NCBI GenBank assembly: GCA_000697335.1
Contig: JNEM01013558.1
Coordinates: 1-33,224, forward strand
Length of the DNA: 33,224 nucleotides
Direction of reading: 5' to 3'
Source of the DNA: Conidiobolus incongruus B7586
Lineage: Eukaryota; Entomophthoromycota; Entomophthoromycetes; Entomophthorales; Conidiobolaceae
Shown here: piece by piece, positions 12,010 to 22,921 of the stretch
Numbering within the stretch: position 1 is the stretch's first letter
Layout of the letters: the number at the start of each line of letters is the position of its first letter
Notes under the pieces: model-generated
What the model was told of the DNA's origin: nothing
The model's input: only the letters and a program-made list of their open reading frames with translations
Database searches by the model: none
Made by a program: the position numbers and the translations under genes

Positions 12010-14290
12010 GTCTTTTCGTTTTTAATTGTAAAATCTGACTAATGGTGTATGACTAAGTATTCAGTGTTTCAATATTAAGGTTATTAAGTTTTTGAAAGAT
12101 TAATTTATGTTATTAATAAACTGGATTCACTGGATATTGATAATCAATTCATTAGTTACACTATATGTTTTGTGATTTTCTTGGTAAGATAGTATCAAAA
12201 TGTGCTTTGGAATTTTCGAGTTAATGAAAGTTTGATCCTTACACTTCGACTTAGCTACAGTCTAAATTAAATTAGAATACTAGCAGCTTATCGGTATGTT
12301 AACAAATTTCAAGTTATTGACGAACTAAATTGAATTTATCTGATGAAACATCCAAAATATCAAAATCGTCTCACCATTAACTAAAATAATAAAGTAAATA
12401 CCCGGTCCATATAGAAAGTTTAGGTTCTAACAAGTCCTAAATTGATGTGAAATGATTTGATTTGATAATAACAGAACATATGGATCATCTTATGGTTAAA
12501 AGTTTATAGCTTTCAAATTTATTCTAGAACTTCAGAATGTTAATCGGAATTATGTCCATTTCAGTTACTAAAATTGCAAAATTTACCAAATTTTAGCTTT
12601 ATCTCAAAATTCATAATTGATCGATCATTTCATATAGCAGCATATTCAACTCAAGATCCTTAAGAAAATTATTTAATTTTTAAAATTGATCAAGTAATAT
12701 GAGCTTTTATATGTTAATAAATATAAGTATATTTTGAATAATTATATTTATCAATAGAATTGTTAAAAAAAATTTGGTAAATATATAATTGTCAATAATC
12801 AATACTCAATATTTAGAATTTAGTTTAATTAAAAATTTGATATATTTTATATCGATTATATATGATCGAATATAAAACAAAATTATAATATATCGGATGT
12901 CGACCTCTATATAGAAATTGCAAAGCTTTAAAGTTAAGGATATATTAGCTATAATTTATATAAGTCTAGATGTTTGATTTAATTCTGTATTACCTGACTC
13001 TGTATTTTGGTATTTATTTACCAATTTCAATATTATATAGTAAATTGGAAATAAAAATTAAAAAAAAATAATTTTAATTATTTACTAGAGAATAAGGAAA
13101 AGTGTGAGAATTAATTATAATTATTATTCTCTTAGTTTAATTTAAAAATTAATATTCCAATATAATTTTAATATTGAAATTAGTAATTAGATCTGAATTA
13201 ATTATATTTTGTTAAAATGCCATTAATAATTAATATCTGAATGTACCAGAAAATGAGTTATGATGGAAGAATTTAATAATCATAATTATGGATCATTTAT
13301 TCAGGATTTGATTTATCCTTTAACTGTTTACATAGTAAATAATTATCAAAAAATATATTAAAATCTGTGATTGTAAAAAATCAGAAATTAAATAGTATGA
13401 GATTATCAAGTTTCACTTATAAGGGTTGCAGCTTTATATAAATATAAACTTACTATAAATATTTATCGAAGAGAATATTAAATAAATTTTTGATCATTCA
13501 TAACTTAATTTCATAAATAATTATTCTATTCTTTGATTGCTTTAGGTTGATTAAAACCTGGCAAAGCTGAATACTATAAGATTTCTTAGTTGATAAAACA
13601 TTGATTACGTTAATAAATTATATAAGTCCCTTCAATTATATTTACCTGTTTAAGAAATAGATAGTTGATATTAACAGTTGTTTTTGTTATATAAGTTCTA
13701 ATCATATAATAAAAAAAAATCTATAGTTTACTTGATATTACAATTTTAAAATAATAATTTTGCACTTTACTAAAATAAAAATTGCTCAAAATCCGAAGTA
13801 ATTATTGTAGTCACACAAATCAAAAACTAATGGCAAAAAAATGTAATAATTGGTTATTTTATAAAAACGGCAATGATCTCAATTGGAAATAAGCAATAAT
13901 TAAAATAATTTTGTTTTAATTGATTTGTATAATATGCAATATAATTATAAATTACGATTTAGGATATTATTAAATATTTTAAATTTTTAATATTAAAAAT
14001 TAATTGTACAACTTATTGAAATTCATTTCCTTCACTTCACTTTCAACTAAAAGTAATCAAACTTAAAGTAATAATCCACAACATGTTATCAACATAATAA
14101 CCAGATAAATTATATTAAACATGTTTTAAAAGGAATTTGATTGGCTCAGACGCGCCATTAATGAGTCAAGATACATGGATTATACACAAGTTATAATATT
14201 TGGTTTGATAAATATGGTTACCAGCAATTGTTAATCAAGTGGATGGGTTCGTGGTGATAATTGAAAACAATTCAAATTGTTGAAATATGT

Positions 14291-14316
14291 ATATGAATAT
14301 GAATATGAATATGATT
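14291..14316. repeat. GAATAT hexamer repeat
   Basis: A short tandem array of the hexamer gaatat, about three full units plus partial ends. It lies just beyond the 3' end of regulator paralogue 2. No function is evident. Confidence 0.7.
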
Positions 14317-14361
14317 ATATTAATAAAATGAAAGAATTAATAATAAAATAATTATCATTAT

Positions 14362-14363
14362 TA

Positions 14364-14386
<23 letters not shown>
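14362..14386. repeat. (TA)n microsatellite
   Basis: A pure TA run of about 25 bases followed by a T-rich tract. It lies about 225 bases beyond the stop codon of regulator paralogue 2. It is a simple repeat with no evident role. Confidence 0.85.
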
Positions 14387-14396
<10 letters not shown>

Positions 14397-14611
14397 CATT
14401 TTTATTATTAAAATTTTTAGATGAAAATTTTTATTAAAACATTTAATTAAATTAATGCGCATATTTTTTAAATTATTAAATTTTTTTTAAATCCGATTAT
14501 TTTTAATTATAAAAAAATTATTAATAATTATATTATTAAATATTAAATAATATTATTTTTATGATAATTAATTAATTAAATTTATTTTTTTTTAAATAAA
14601 ATGTATAATGA

Positions 14612-16309
14612 TTAATATTGATAAATTTCTTTCATGACACAATCAATTTTTTGCTGGAAGAAATGTTTCATTTCAATCCAATGAGTTGGGAAGTAGGTGA
14701 AGCTCTTATACAGTTGAACAATTTCATCTTTAGCAAGTTGAATATACTCGGGTGCGACGGGTGGGAGTGTACATTGGTAGAACACCGAGATGCAGTTCCA
14801 GATTGTAAAGTATCTTGCTGGTGTTAGTGTGACATCGGTGTAGCACATCAACCATTGGTAAATTTTCGAATTATGAATGGCTGCTTGGAATGCTTTGGGA
14901 CTGAATTTCTGAGCGACAATACTTGGAAAAGGAAGATCATTATACTCAATCAAGATGATAATGTCATTTACCATCATATTTAGAGTCATAGCTAGAATTA
15001 CCGAATCCAAGGGAATATTAGCGGGAAGGATGGCACTTTGGAGGTAGCGATTGATAGGAAACTGCTTTGTTATGTAGTTGACCCATTCCTGACACTTGAT
15101 CAATAAAAGCTGGTATTCCGTATGCAGGTGCGCGTTTTCAATTGTAAAATAGTTTGGATTTTTCATGCGTTGGTTAAATAGTTTTAACCTTGATTGAAGT
15201 ACACTCAAATAATACTCAATAGCAACTTGGTTGGGAGGTAGTTTCAATGCATGTAATTCTAGTTTACTATGGTGACATACTCTCCGCGTGGATGTTTTAA
15301 AAGTAGTGCCAAAATAATCTTGATGAAAGTCAAGATAATAATGAATGGGACACTGTTGGTCAAATTCGATAGGAGTCAAAAATGGGAGATCATAGTCTTG
15401 AAAATAGCAAGGGCGATCGTATACTAAACCCAAAGAGATATCTTGAATGTAAATTCCCCACCAAGACCTGACCATGATTTCATAATCTAAAGCAGTAGAG
15501 TCATCTCCTGGGATCAGTTCACGAGGACAATCGATTATTTGGTTCAATCCGATTCTTTGGGCGAGCTGGCATCCGAGTCCTGTGTTCAACCATCCTAGTT
15601 CAAACTGATTCTCAACAAGATATAAAAAGGCAAGGTTGAAGTAGGCGACACCAAGTGCTGGATGATCTTTCCTTGTCTCTTGTTGAACAAGTTTCATGGC
15701 CTTATCTGCGATTTCCATGACCTGATCCATAGTTATACGCATTGGTAGCTTATCGGGATTGGGCTGTCGACAGATAAAGTTGGCACCGAGTGCGAGCATA
15801 CTGTATAGAACACAAGGGAATTCCTTCATAAAAATAGAAAGACAAGATTTATGTACAATAGTATTGATTTGGGACATAAATTGCATGTAATTGCCCACTA
15901 GAACCATTTGAGTATTTTCATCGATGGTTTTGATTAACTCTTCCGTTGTGTCGTCAACGGTCTCGGTCCAGTTGAATACCGGTAGATTAGGATGGATTGT
16001 TGTGAGCGATAAAATGTTGGTCGAGTCTGAACTAGATTCCCAGCTATTACTTGAAGAACTTTGAAGTCCTTCGCTACCCGACCTAGGACTTTTTGCGAAT
16101 TTAGCTGCTTTTGTTTTCGATTTGGATTTTGTTCTGATTGGCGTGTATTTACAGCAGATTCCCGCATGGACGCACCGCTTGCAGAAAGGTTTCTCTCGAT
16201 CGCACCGCACTTTGCGCTGACGGCAACTATTGCATGCCATCAGGACAATAGGTTTGGGAGCTTTCAATGTTGGTTGAGGAGAATCGGAAGAGGGAGGTGA
16301 TAGACACAT
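14612..16309 (-). CDS. Zn(II)2Cys6 fungal transcription factor, paralogue 2
   Basis: A 565-residue intact, intronless gene, closest visible relative of 6314-7996. The zinc cluster reads CNSCRQRKVRC then CKRCVHAGICC. Its six ligands are C26, C29, C36, C43, C46 and C53, with an extra non-ligand cysteine at C52. The Lys/Ser-rich linker (about residues 56-100) is longer and more divergent than in paralogue 1. The fungal_trans region (about residues 150-345) is nearly 90% identical in its core, around LGCQLAQRIGL and RSWWGIYIQDISLGL. The C-terminal third is about 65% identical. Conservation concentrated in the cluster and core, with drift in the linker, indicates that both copies are under selection and probably bind similar sites. 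A target is not apparent. Base composition is normal coding DNA in an AT-rich desert. The start is chosen because both proteins share the LSPPSSD N-terminus. Confidence 0.95.
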   Translation of the reverse strand: MCLSPPSSDSPQPTLKAPKPIVLMACNSCRQRKVRCDREKPFCKRCVHAGICCKYTPIRTKSKSKTKAAKFAKSPRSGSEGLQSSSSNSWESSSDSTNILSLTTIHPNLPVFNWTETVDDTTEELIKTIDENTQMVLVGNYMQFMSQINTIVHKSCLSIFMKEFPCVLYSMLALGANFICRQPNPDKLPMRITMDQVMEIADKAMKLVQQETRKDHPALGVAYFNLAFLYLVENQFELGWLNTGLGCQLAQRIGLNQIIDCPRELIPGDDSTALDYEIMVRSWWGIYIQDISLGLVYDRPCYFQDYDLPFLTPIEFDQQCPIHYYLDFHQDYFGTTFKTSTRRVCHHSKLELHALKLPPNQVAIEYYLSVLQSRLKLFNQRMKNPNYFTIENAHLHTEYQLLLIKCQEWVNYITKQFPINRYLQSAILPANIPLDSVILAMTLNMMVNDIIILIEYNDLPFPSIVAQKFSPKAFQAAIHNSKIYQWLMCYTDVTLTPARYFTIWNCISVFYQCTLPPVAPEYIQLAKDEIVQLYKSFTYFPTHWIEMKHFFQQKIDCVMKEIYQY

Positions 16310-16360
16310 TTTTGAGTAAAAATTATTAACAATTTGGATGAGTGATTATTAAATAATATT

Positions 16361-16368
16361 ATTTATAT
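16361..16368 (-). promoter_or_regulatory. Possible TATA element of regulator paralogue 2
   Basis: The minus strand reads caatataaataat about 52 bases upstream of the ATG at 16309. The placement resembles that of the TATA-like box of paralogue 1. The evidence is weak in such AT-rich DNA. Confidence 0.25.
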
Positions 16369-17939
16369 TGATGCAGTAATTACAATATAATTGAATATTA
16401 AAGAGGCGAACAATAATTAAAAAGTATATATGGCTTAATTAATAGCTAATAAGGTGAAATAGTCGAAATGAATATAATAAAATATATGAATATTCAGTTA
16501 ATAAAGTAATAATAATCCAAAAATTAGATTATTATGCTAATTATAATAAATAATTAAAAGTAGGCGGATTTTAAATTGAAAAACACAAATTGAGAATTGA
16601 TATTCATGCTTCTCGCCATGGTTAATATACTCGAATTGAAATCAACCACCCACTCTCGGGTCCACTCAAATTCTCTTTTATCAAAATCTAAAATTAATCA
16701 CCTAGTTAAGATTAATATTATCATGAGAATATTCATTTCTTTTTTGAAAAATTCCGTATTTCAAAATTAAATATGATTCAATTTAATCAAATTTAGTTGT
16801 ATTTGATAAGAATTGGAATTATCTTAACTTTATTGATAGCTATACTTTGGCATTTGATAGTTAACAAGTTATTTGTCGATAGAGAAATTTTCGATCATAA
16901 AGCAATACTGTGTGTTTGGTTTGATCACTGACATATTTCTACATTATTTTGATAGCTATTATTCAGATTCCATAATACTTAATATCCAAATAAGTATAAA
17001 CCATTACCATTGTACATTTTATATACTGATTAGCTCTACCAAATATAGAGACGAAATTATGAAACATTAATTAATATGTTTAAGCTGGTTAAATTTATCA
17101 AATTGGTATAATCAAAACATATAAGCAAAAGACATTAATCATAGCTGATTGAAATGATAGTAAAATTAAAAATAATCAATCAATTTACTATCTTACTATT
17201 AATTGATATGAAACAATATTTTTTTTAAATTAACTATATTAAAATTTTCATTTATTTTTATTAAAAATACTAGAAAATTATAACATTTTAAATAATTCAA
17301 CAATCTATTATTTAATAAATATAAATTTTATGAGTATTATTTAAACTTTAATTATATTATTTCTTGAAGTTAAACCGAATATTAACTATTTAATTACATA
17401 TTTTAATATAAGTTAATAATTGTATATATAAATGGATAATAGAGTAATATTATCAGTATGAATCATTTATTTTAATGGAATTTTAGAACATAAGAATAAT
17501 ATGTTATATTATTTAATAAAATTTCAAATATTATATTGAATATTTTAATTAGAATTTTTGCCAAATATAATTTAATAATAAATCAAATATTTTATTTATT
17601 CAAAATTTTAAATGGTTTTTGATAAAAAATTTATTTATCTGATAGATGGAAATTATATTATATTATGGTGTGAGATAAAAACATTAAAAGTTAATTATAT
17701 GGCCATATTAATTGATAAATATATCTATTGATAAATAATAAATATTAGCTACCATAACAGCGGTAATTGTTTGAAGGAGCTAAATTGTGATTCAGTTAAT
17801 TACAATTTTTCTTTATTTATTACGTAAGTAATCTAAAAATATTATTAGTATTTGTAAATTGAGTAATATCATTAAAAATTCATAATCATGATAGAAAAAT
17901 TACTTAGTTTAGTGAAAAATACGAGTATAATATTTCAAT

Positions 17940-18130
17940 TTAGACAAAGTTAACGTGATTTAAGAAATTTGGATGAAAATTCGGATGTTGTACAATACAA
18001 ATTTAGTACATTTGCCAGGAGAATTACATACAAAAAGAATTTCTATTTCTCATTCAATTCTAGTTAGACGGTATAGGGGTTGATAACCATATCATGGGGA
18101 TTGCAATGGTTATCCATAAATTATATGTAC
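17940..18130 (+). pseudogene. Coding-like relic, SDVV family copy C
   Basis: A GC-richer island with an open plus-strand stretch of about 37 codons. It includes RNLDENSDVVQYKFSTFARR and then ITYKKNFYFSFN. SDVV is encoded at 17981-17992. The 16 bases ttcggatgttgtacaa (17980-17995) are repeated exactly, inverted, at 2831-2846. The downstream tctatttctca also matches that relic in frame and at similar spacing. No start codon is evident, and stops follow within 15 codons of the match. The parent gene is unknown. It lies 1.7 kb upstream of regulator paralogue 2. Confidence 0.4.
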
Positions 18131-18329
18131 TATATCTATTATTAAAAGTGACTTTGTGGCAATGTGGTTTAAATAATTCTTAAATCAATAGCACATTATT
18201 ATCTATTGCCAACGTTCTTAATTTCTAAGTAATTCATGCACGTTATAATATGATACATATCAATACTACCAATCATATATTGTTATATAACTTATACAAA
18301 AAATAAGCAATATAACTGCAACTAAGTAA

Positions 18330-18563
18330 AAAATTTTATTAGATAATTCCGACTTTGAATTAATGATAGCTTTTAAAGAGAACTTTGAAAACTTGAATAT
18401 GCACAATACCTTGCATCCGCCCGAGAGTACAAAAGTGATTGAAAATGGTGATAATCTAGGAAGGTTTCCGACCTTTGCGCAATACAAAGTATCTTATGTT
18501 CATAATAAATTAATCACATTTAACATACTTCTCAAAATCTAGATCAATGGGCTAAAGCCCTAA
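18330..18563 (+). CDS. Possible small two-exon gene or terminal exons of a gene
   Basis: The plus frame is open from 18330 to 18488 and looks coding, with GC higher than its flanks. From an ATG at 18363 it reads through MHNTLHPPESTKVIENGDN and NLGRFPTFAQYK. A plausible 54-base fungal intron follows at 18489-18542: donor GTATCT, a TTTAAC branch-like site, then a pyrimidine-containing stretch and acceptor CTAG. The second exon adds INGLKP and a stop at 18561-18563. From the internal ATG this gives about 48 residues. The frame has no stop upstream until 18327, so it may instead be the last exons of a longer, decayed gene. I do not recognise the protein. A 73-codon minus-strand frame over the same bases (18266-18487) is more hydrophobic and less convincing. 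Confidence 0.3.
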
Positions 18564-21500
18564 TAATTATGACGACATTTTTCTAGTTTTCAATTTCCAT
18601 ACTATTGGATTTTAGACAGAATAATGATTGATAGAAATTCTAAATTAATTAATAATTATAAGTGCTTGGTTTTTATCCATTTTGTGACTATTGTATTAGT
18701 AATTAAAAAAATTCGTATATCTATTTGGGTAAAGATACTATAAAAGGTTAGTCTTGAATATTTTGAAAGTTACCTTGTCAATTATTTAAGAAATCGAAAA
18801 GTAATTTAATATTGTAACGCCAAATTTAATTAAATCATCGAAATTTAATTATATTTTATTATTTATCTATATTTTAACTCTAAAATCAAGTCATAAAAAT
18901 TAAATTAACATGAATATTTAATTATTCAGTATAGAGAATTGATAACTGCAACCATTTTTAGCTAATTCAGCCATATAACTACATAGTAAAAAATATTATA
19001 ATTAAATTGGCAATCTGGATTAATCATGATATAATTTTTATATCATCAATATGATAATATATATATTTTTAAACTTATTTTATATGTATTAGTATTAATA
19101 TAATCTAAAATGTATAAATTCAATAAAATCTATCAAGTTAATGGATACATTACTATATTTTAAATTTTCTCTAATAATAAATTTATCTTTTTTTTGCAAA
19201 CTTAACAAATTTAGAAAGTATAGAGAATGATAAACTATAATTATCATTATTATTATATAAATAGCACTTCATTTAATTTATTTTTATAATATTTCTTAAA
19301 GTTCTAAAATTTATCAATATTATTACATATTATTGATAAATAAGAAAATAATAATAATAATAATAATTGAATCAAATTTAAAATTTAGAAATTTTATTAA
19401 TTTTTTTTTACTTAAAATCATCAAATTTGTAAAAACTAAAAAAATTTTTTTGAGATTGGACTAAAAATTAATTAAACCATATGCGTGGATTTCTCCATAT
19501 GTTGAATCAATCAGTAAAAATTGAAAATTTAACAGGTTTTAAACTCTAATCGTATCAGTAAATATACATAAAATATATTTTAATCGTTTATTAAATAGGT
19601 AATAAAATTTGCTTGACAATTTAAACCTTATTTTAAATTGTTATTTATATAGCTAAACACTTATTTAAGTCATCAGATTGTTATCTGCACCTGTCAAATC
19701 AATTCATAACGTCGTATTACTTATAAAGTCAATTACATTAAATTCAATTGAATAGAATTGACTCATTCATTTTAACTAGTGGCAAGAAACCGGTAATTCA
19801 TCATATAACGCAATTATCCTAATTTGCTAAAATTGTTTTTGTAATTAATTTTATGTAACACAAAATGTTAAAATTCATGCAAATTGAGAATTAATATTAG
19901 AATTGAGTAATTTGAAATATTGAACTAAAATATATCCTTTGACGTTATTATTACTGGTGTAAAATAATATAGAACATATATATTATAATGGTTGTACCTA
20001 ATTTTATTATTTGAGGATTTTCATATTATAGTTTATTGTGAAATGTTTTTGATTTATGGTTTATTGTTGAAGAGCCATTTTTTAATTATAACTAAATAAG
20101 TGATTATAATATAATATCACTAAATTTAGTCAGGTGAATAATGATGATGTAATGGGTAAATTCTGATTGTTGATAAATCTATAATTAGTTGTGGTTGTTT
20201 AAAGATTTGATAGAGATAATGTTACTATTTTTCTAATTACTTGAATAAGAATAATAATTTAGATTTTAGAATATATTTTGGTAATTACATTGAGTGAAAA
20301 AAATTGTCAAATGGGGATATTGATGAGGTTTAGAAACTGAAAGTGTTTTTCTATTTTAATTCAATTTTATATAAATTGTTAACAATTTTGTCATAGCAAT
20401 TGAGACATGTGTGTGATATGATTGACTATTATGAATCAAACATTGCTAAAACCTAATGTTATATTAGAGGGTTTGTATCTCGAGTATTAATATTATAATT
20501 TTTGTTGTTCATTAAATAATTGAATATATACAAAAACAAGGTGATGATCTTATAATCGAATTGAGTAACATCCAAAATTGGAGAAATTTTATTACTAAAA
20601 CCCAGATTTAGTCAAATGATCATTTCTGTGATACACATTACTCATCCACCTAGTGAGCTATGTTAAAATTACCGAAGCATGAACCATACAAACCGCTCAA
20701 TATCATAATTGTTTTCATATGATTAAATATTTTTAAGTTGATATTAATGAATTGATTATAATATAAAGCGTTTGAATTAGTTGGTACAATAAATGCTTTT
20801 ATGATAATTAAAAATAATTGTAATAATCATTTAAAAGATATATTAGTTAACAATAAATTGGATTATATCAAAAAAGGGATATCAGATAAAAATTATGAAT
20901 TTATTTTCTAATTTGTATTATTACAAAAATTTTCCAATTTTAAATCTAAAAGTCAAAATTTAATAATCATTTTGATCAATATTGTATTTCAATGTTAATG
21001 GTATGATAATTATGATGTCATGTAATTATCATAAGATATATGACCCATCAATTAAGAAACATGTTTAAATTCTCAAATCTAATTCAACAGGTATAGTTGA
21101 TAAGAACTTGATGTTAAGGTGCTACAAAATTATAAACTAAAGCAGGATAATATTTTGAAATCTGTTCCCACCAAATTGATTACTTTAAAAGACACGGAAG
21201 TTTCTTAATTTATAAAGTTAATATTGATTATCAGGATAATGAATATTAAAATTAATTCTAGATTAGAATAAATCATGATATTTCTAATCATAATTTCCAA
21301 AAAATTCAAGATATATATTAAAAGTTTTAATATACTTTTCAAACTTGAATAATATTATTCTAATTTAAGTATATTTTTGGATTAGAAATAAAAATGATTC
21401 ATTTTCATAATTATGGTCAATCTGTTAATATCAAAAGTTTGTTAGTTAATACAATTCCAAAAATAAACTTTGATGGATATCAAAAAAATTACCCAAGATT

Positions 21501-21716
21501 ATTATTGGTAACAAATATTCAATCAAATCCCAATTATTGATTAGCTTTAATATGTTAGTCAGTTTTAGGAATCATATTTTGTTGAATATTAAATTAATTT
21601 TCAATTCGAGTACGTTTTTATTCTGAAAAAGCATCTAATATCCAATATCTTAATTTGGTATAGGAAACATATTATAATACTCTTGAATCTCATTAAATTC
21701 GCTCTGTTTTTTTATT
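18564..21716. other. AT-rich intergenic region
   Basis: No gene is supported here. The stretch holds simple repeats such as an AAT run at about 19350-19370, and scattered GC patches near 19680-19800, 20590-20700 and 21040-21200. None of these gives a sustained open frame. The repeat at 20128-20165 is listed separately. These patches may be remnants of decayed genes or elements, but I cannot identify them. Confidence 0.6.
20128..20165 (+). repeat. Dispersed repeat, copy 2 (pair with 11965-12009)
   Basis: The sequence agtcaggtgaa, gatgatgtaatgg and gtaaattctga matches the segment at 11965-12009 in the same order and orientation. The two copies are about 8.16 kb apart, close to the 8.3 kb between the two regulator start codons. 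Confidence 0.35.
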
Positions 21717-22170
21717 TCAATATTTATTCAATATATTTAATATTCTTTGAGCTAAAAGAGCAACTAACGTGATAAATTCATCCTCTGTGAAGAAACTAAG
21801 CATGGTAACGATTCTACACCAGCATACTATATGTTGAAACTTTGGGACTCTCGCACCATTTGTATTGACAAAAGCTAGTTTCATACTGTGAATTGGCTGT
21901 ATAATACTGAATCAATGCCTATATTTTCAACATATTCACTCTCGATTGGGAGGCACTCGAAAAGTGATATATTAATCAATAAAGTAGCCTCATATCTTTG
22001 ATCTCAAGTACTTGGCATTTTTATTCTCATCCAATATCCCAAAGATCCCTCGCAATTTGGGTCCTAACAATATTGTAAATGTCGGCTTACTTTACAAACT
22101 AAATGAGAATTGTTTGACAATTGAGGCATTCAAGGATTTAATTTCAGATATAATTGGTTGCTTTTCACAT
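21717..22170 (-). pseudogene. Decayed coding region of unknown family
   Basis: A GC-richer island on the minus strand gives protein-like sequence in a single frame across about 450 bases, broken by several stops. Legible pieces in order are CEKQPIISEIKSLNASIVKQ, GPKLRGIFGILDENKNAKYL, YITFRVPPNRE, SMKLAFVNTNGARVPKFQH and FFTEDEFITLVALLAQR, ending at a stop at 21717-21719. That the frame is kept across the breaks suggests decay by base substitution rather than by indels. I do not recognise the family. It may be the 3' part of the relic at 22922-24130, which lies upstream on the same strand, with the AT-rich 22171-22921 as an intron or insertion. Confidence 0.5.
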
Positions 22171-22921
22171 ATAATTTAAGGTAACTCTTATAAGCTTAAG
22201 TGAAATAACTTGATTCTATCATACATATTTAAATTATATACTCGTTACATGTAATAAGTATAACAGGCGCATCGATGTATAAAATAGAAATAATTTATTA
22301 TAATAAATATCTATAAAATATTGATTAAAAAATGCTTGTAAAATATAATTCAAATAGTTGGTTTCTTGTTCTATTGTACTCTCATTAAAATTTATAATTA
22401 ACTTTAGTTAATAATCTATTTACTGAAATTAAATTTGGAAAATCTATCATATTATAAATAGATAGAATTTTACCTAAAATTTTTTCTATTATTAAATTGA
22501 ATAATTGATTTAACCAAGATCAACCTTAATATTTTTAATCCCAATTAGATAATTTTGAAATGTAAAATGGTTTCTTTGATTGGCCTCTTATATCATTTAT
22601 AAAAATAAAATGATGGTAATATCATTATTTTAGATATCAACTTTAAATTCAAAAAAGAATGAAATGATTCCATATAGCCATAATAATATGAATCGATTAT
22701 TATAATCATACATTTGTTTTAGTTAATTCAATAAAAAATATATATTTAGTAATTATCATTAAATTTATAAATACAAAAAAAATTAAAATGAATATTAAAT
22801 AAAAAAATATATTATTTATTAAAAAAATATCAATTCTTAGAAAACTTATAGGCAATATGAATTTAAATTTATGTGAAACTAATAATAAAAATATATGAAT
22901 TATGTTTTGCGCCAACTAATC
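22171..22921. other. AT-rich spacer between two relic blocks
   Basis: AT-rich DNA separating two minus-strand coding-like islands. A minus-strand open frame at 22706-22915 is made almost wholly of I, F, L and K and is typical of chance frames at this composition. I see no other feature. It may be an insertion or intron inside one decayed gene. Confidence 0.5.

Larger units (their letters stand above)
8050..14290. other. 6.2-kb AT-rich region between the paralogues
   Basis: No intact gene is visible between the two regulator genes. The stretch is AT-rich with modest GC patches near 8740-8880, 9120-9330, 11280-11400, 11960-12060 and 12390-12440. Short open frames on the minus strand at 10197-10436 and 10828-11055 are rich in I, K, N, L and Y, as expected by chance at this composition, and are not supported as genes. 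A CACGTG site lies at about 11669. If the regulators arose by tandem duplication, this block holds the upstream flank of paralogue 1 and the downstream flank of paralogue 2. Confidence 0.6.
16310..18329. other. AT-rich region upstream of regulator paralogue 2
   Basis: Likely contains the promoter of the regulator at 14612-16309. A GC-richer, pyrimidine-rich patch at about 16605-16680 includes caaccacccactctcgggtcc and lies 300-370 bases upstream of the ATG, so it is a candidate regulatory block. A plus-strand open frame at 16873-17070 has chance-like composition and is not called. The SDVV relic at 17940-18130 is listed separately. Confidence 0.5.

Noticed and set aside
14618-16300. Short frames overlapping the second regulator (14618-14827, 15934-16167, 16061-16300)
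   Set aside because: They are alternative-frame or antisense shadows of the zinc-cluster gene.
16873-17070. 65-codon plus-strand frame upstream of the second regulator
   Set aside because: Chance-like composition (I, Y, S and H rich) and no GC elevation.
18266-18487. 73-codon minus-strand frame
   Set aside because: The opposite strand of the same bases reads as more convincing protein and has intron signals.
22706-22915. Minus-strand 69-codon hydrophobic frame
   Set aside because: Almost wholly I, F and L from AT-rich triplets; it looks like a membrane protein only because of composition.
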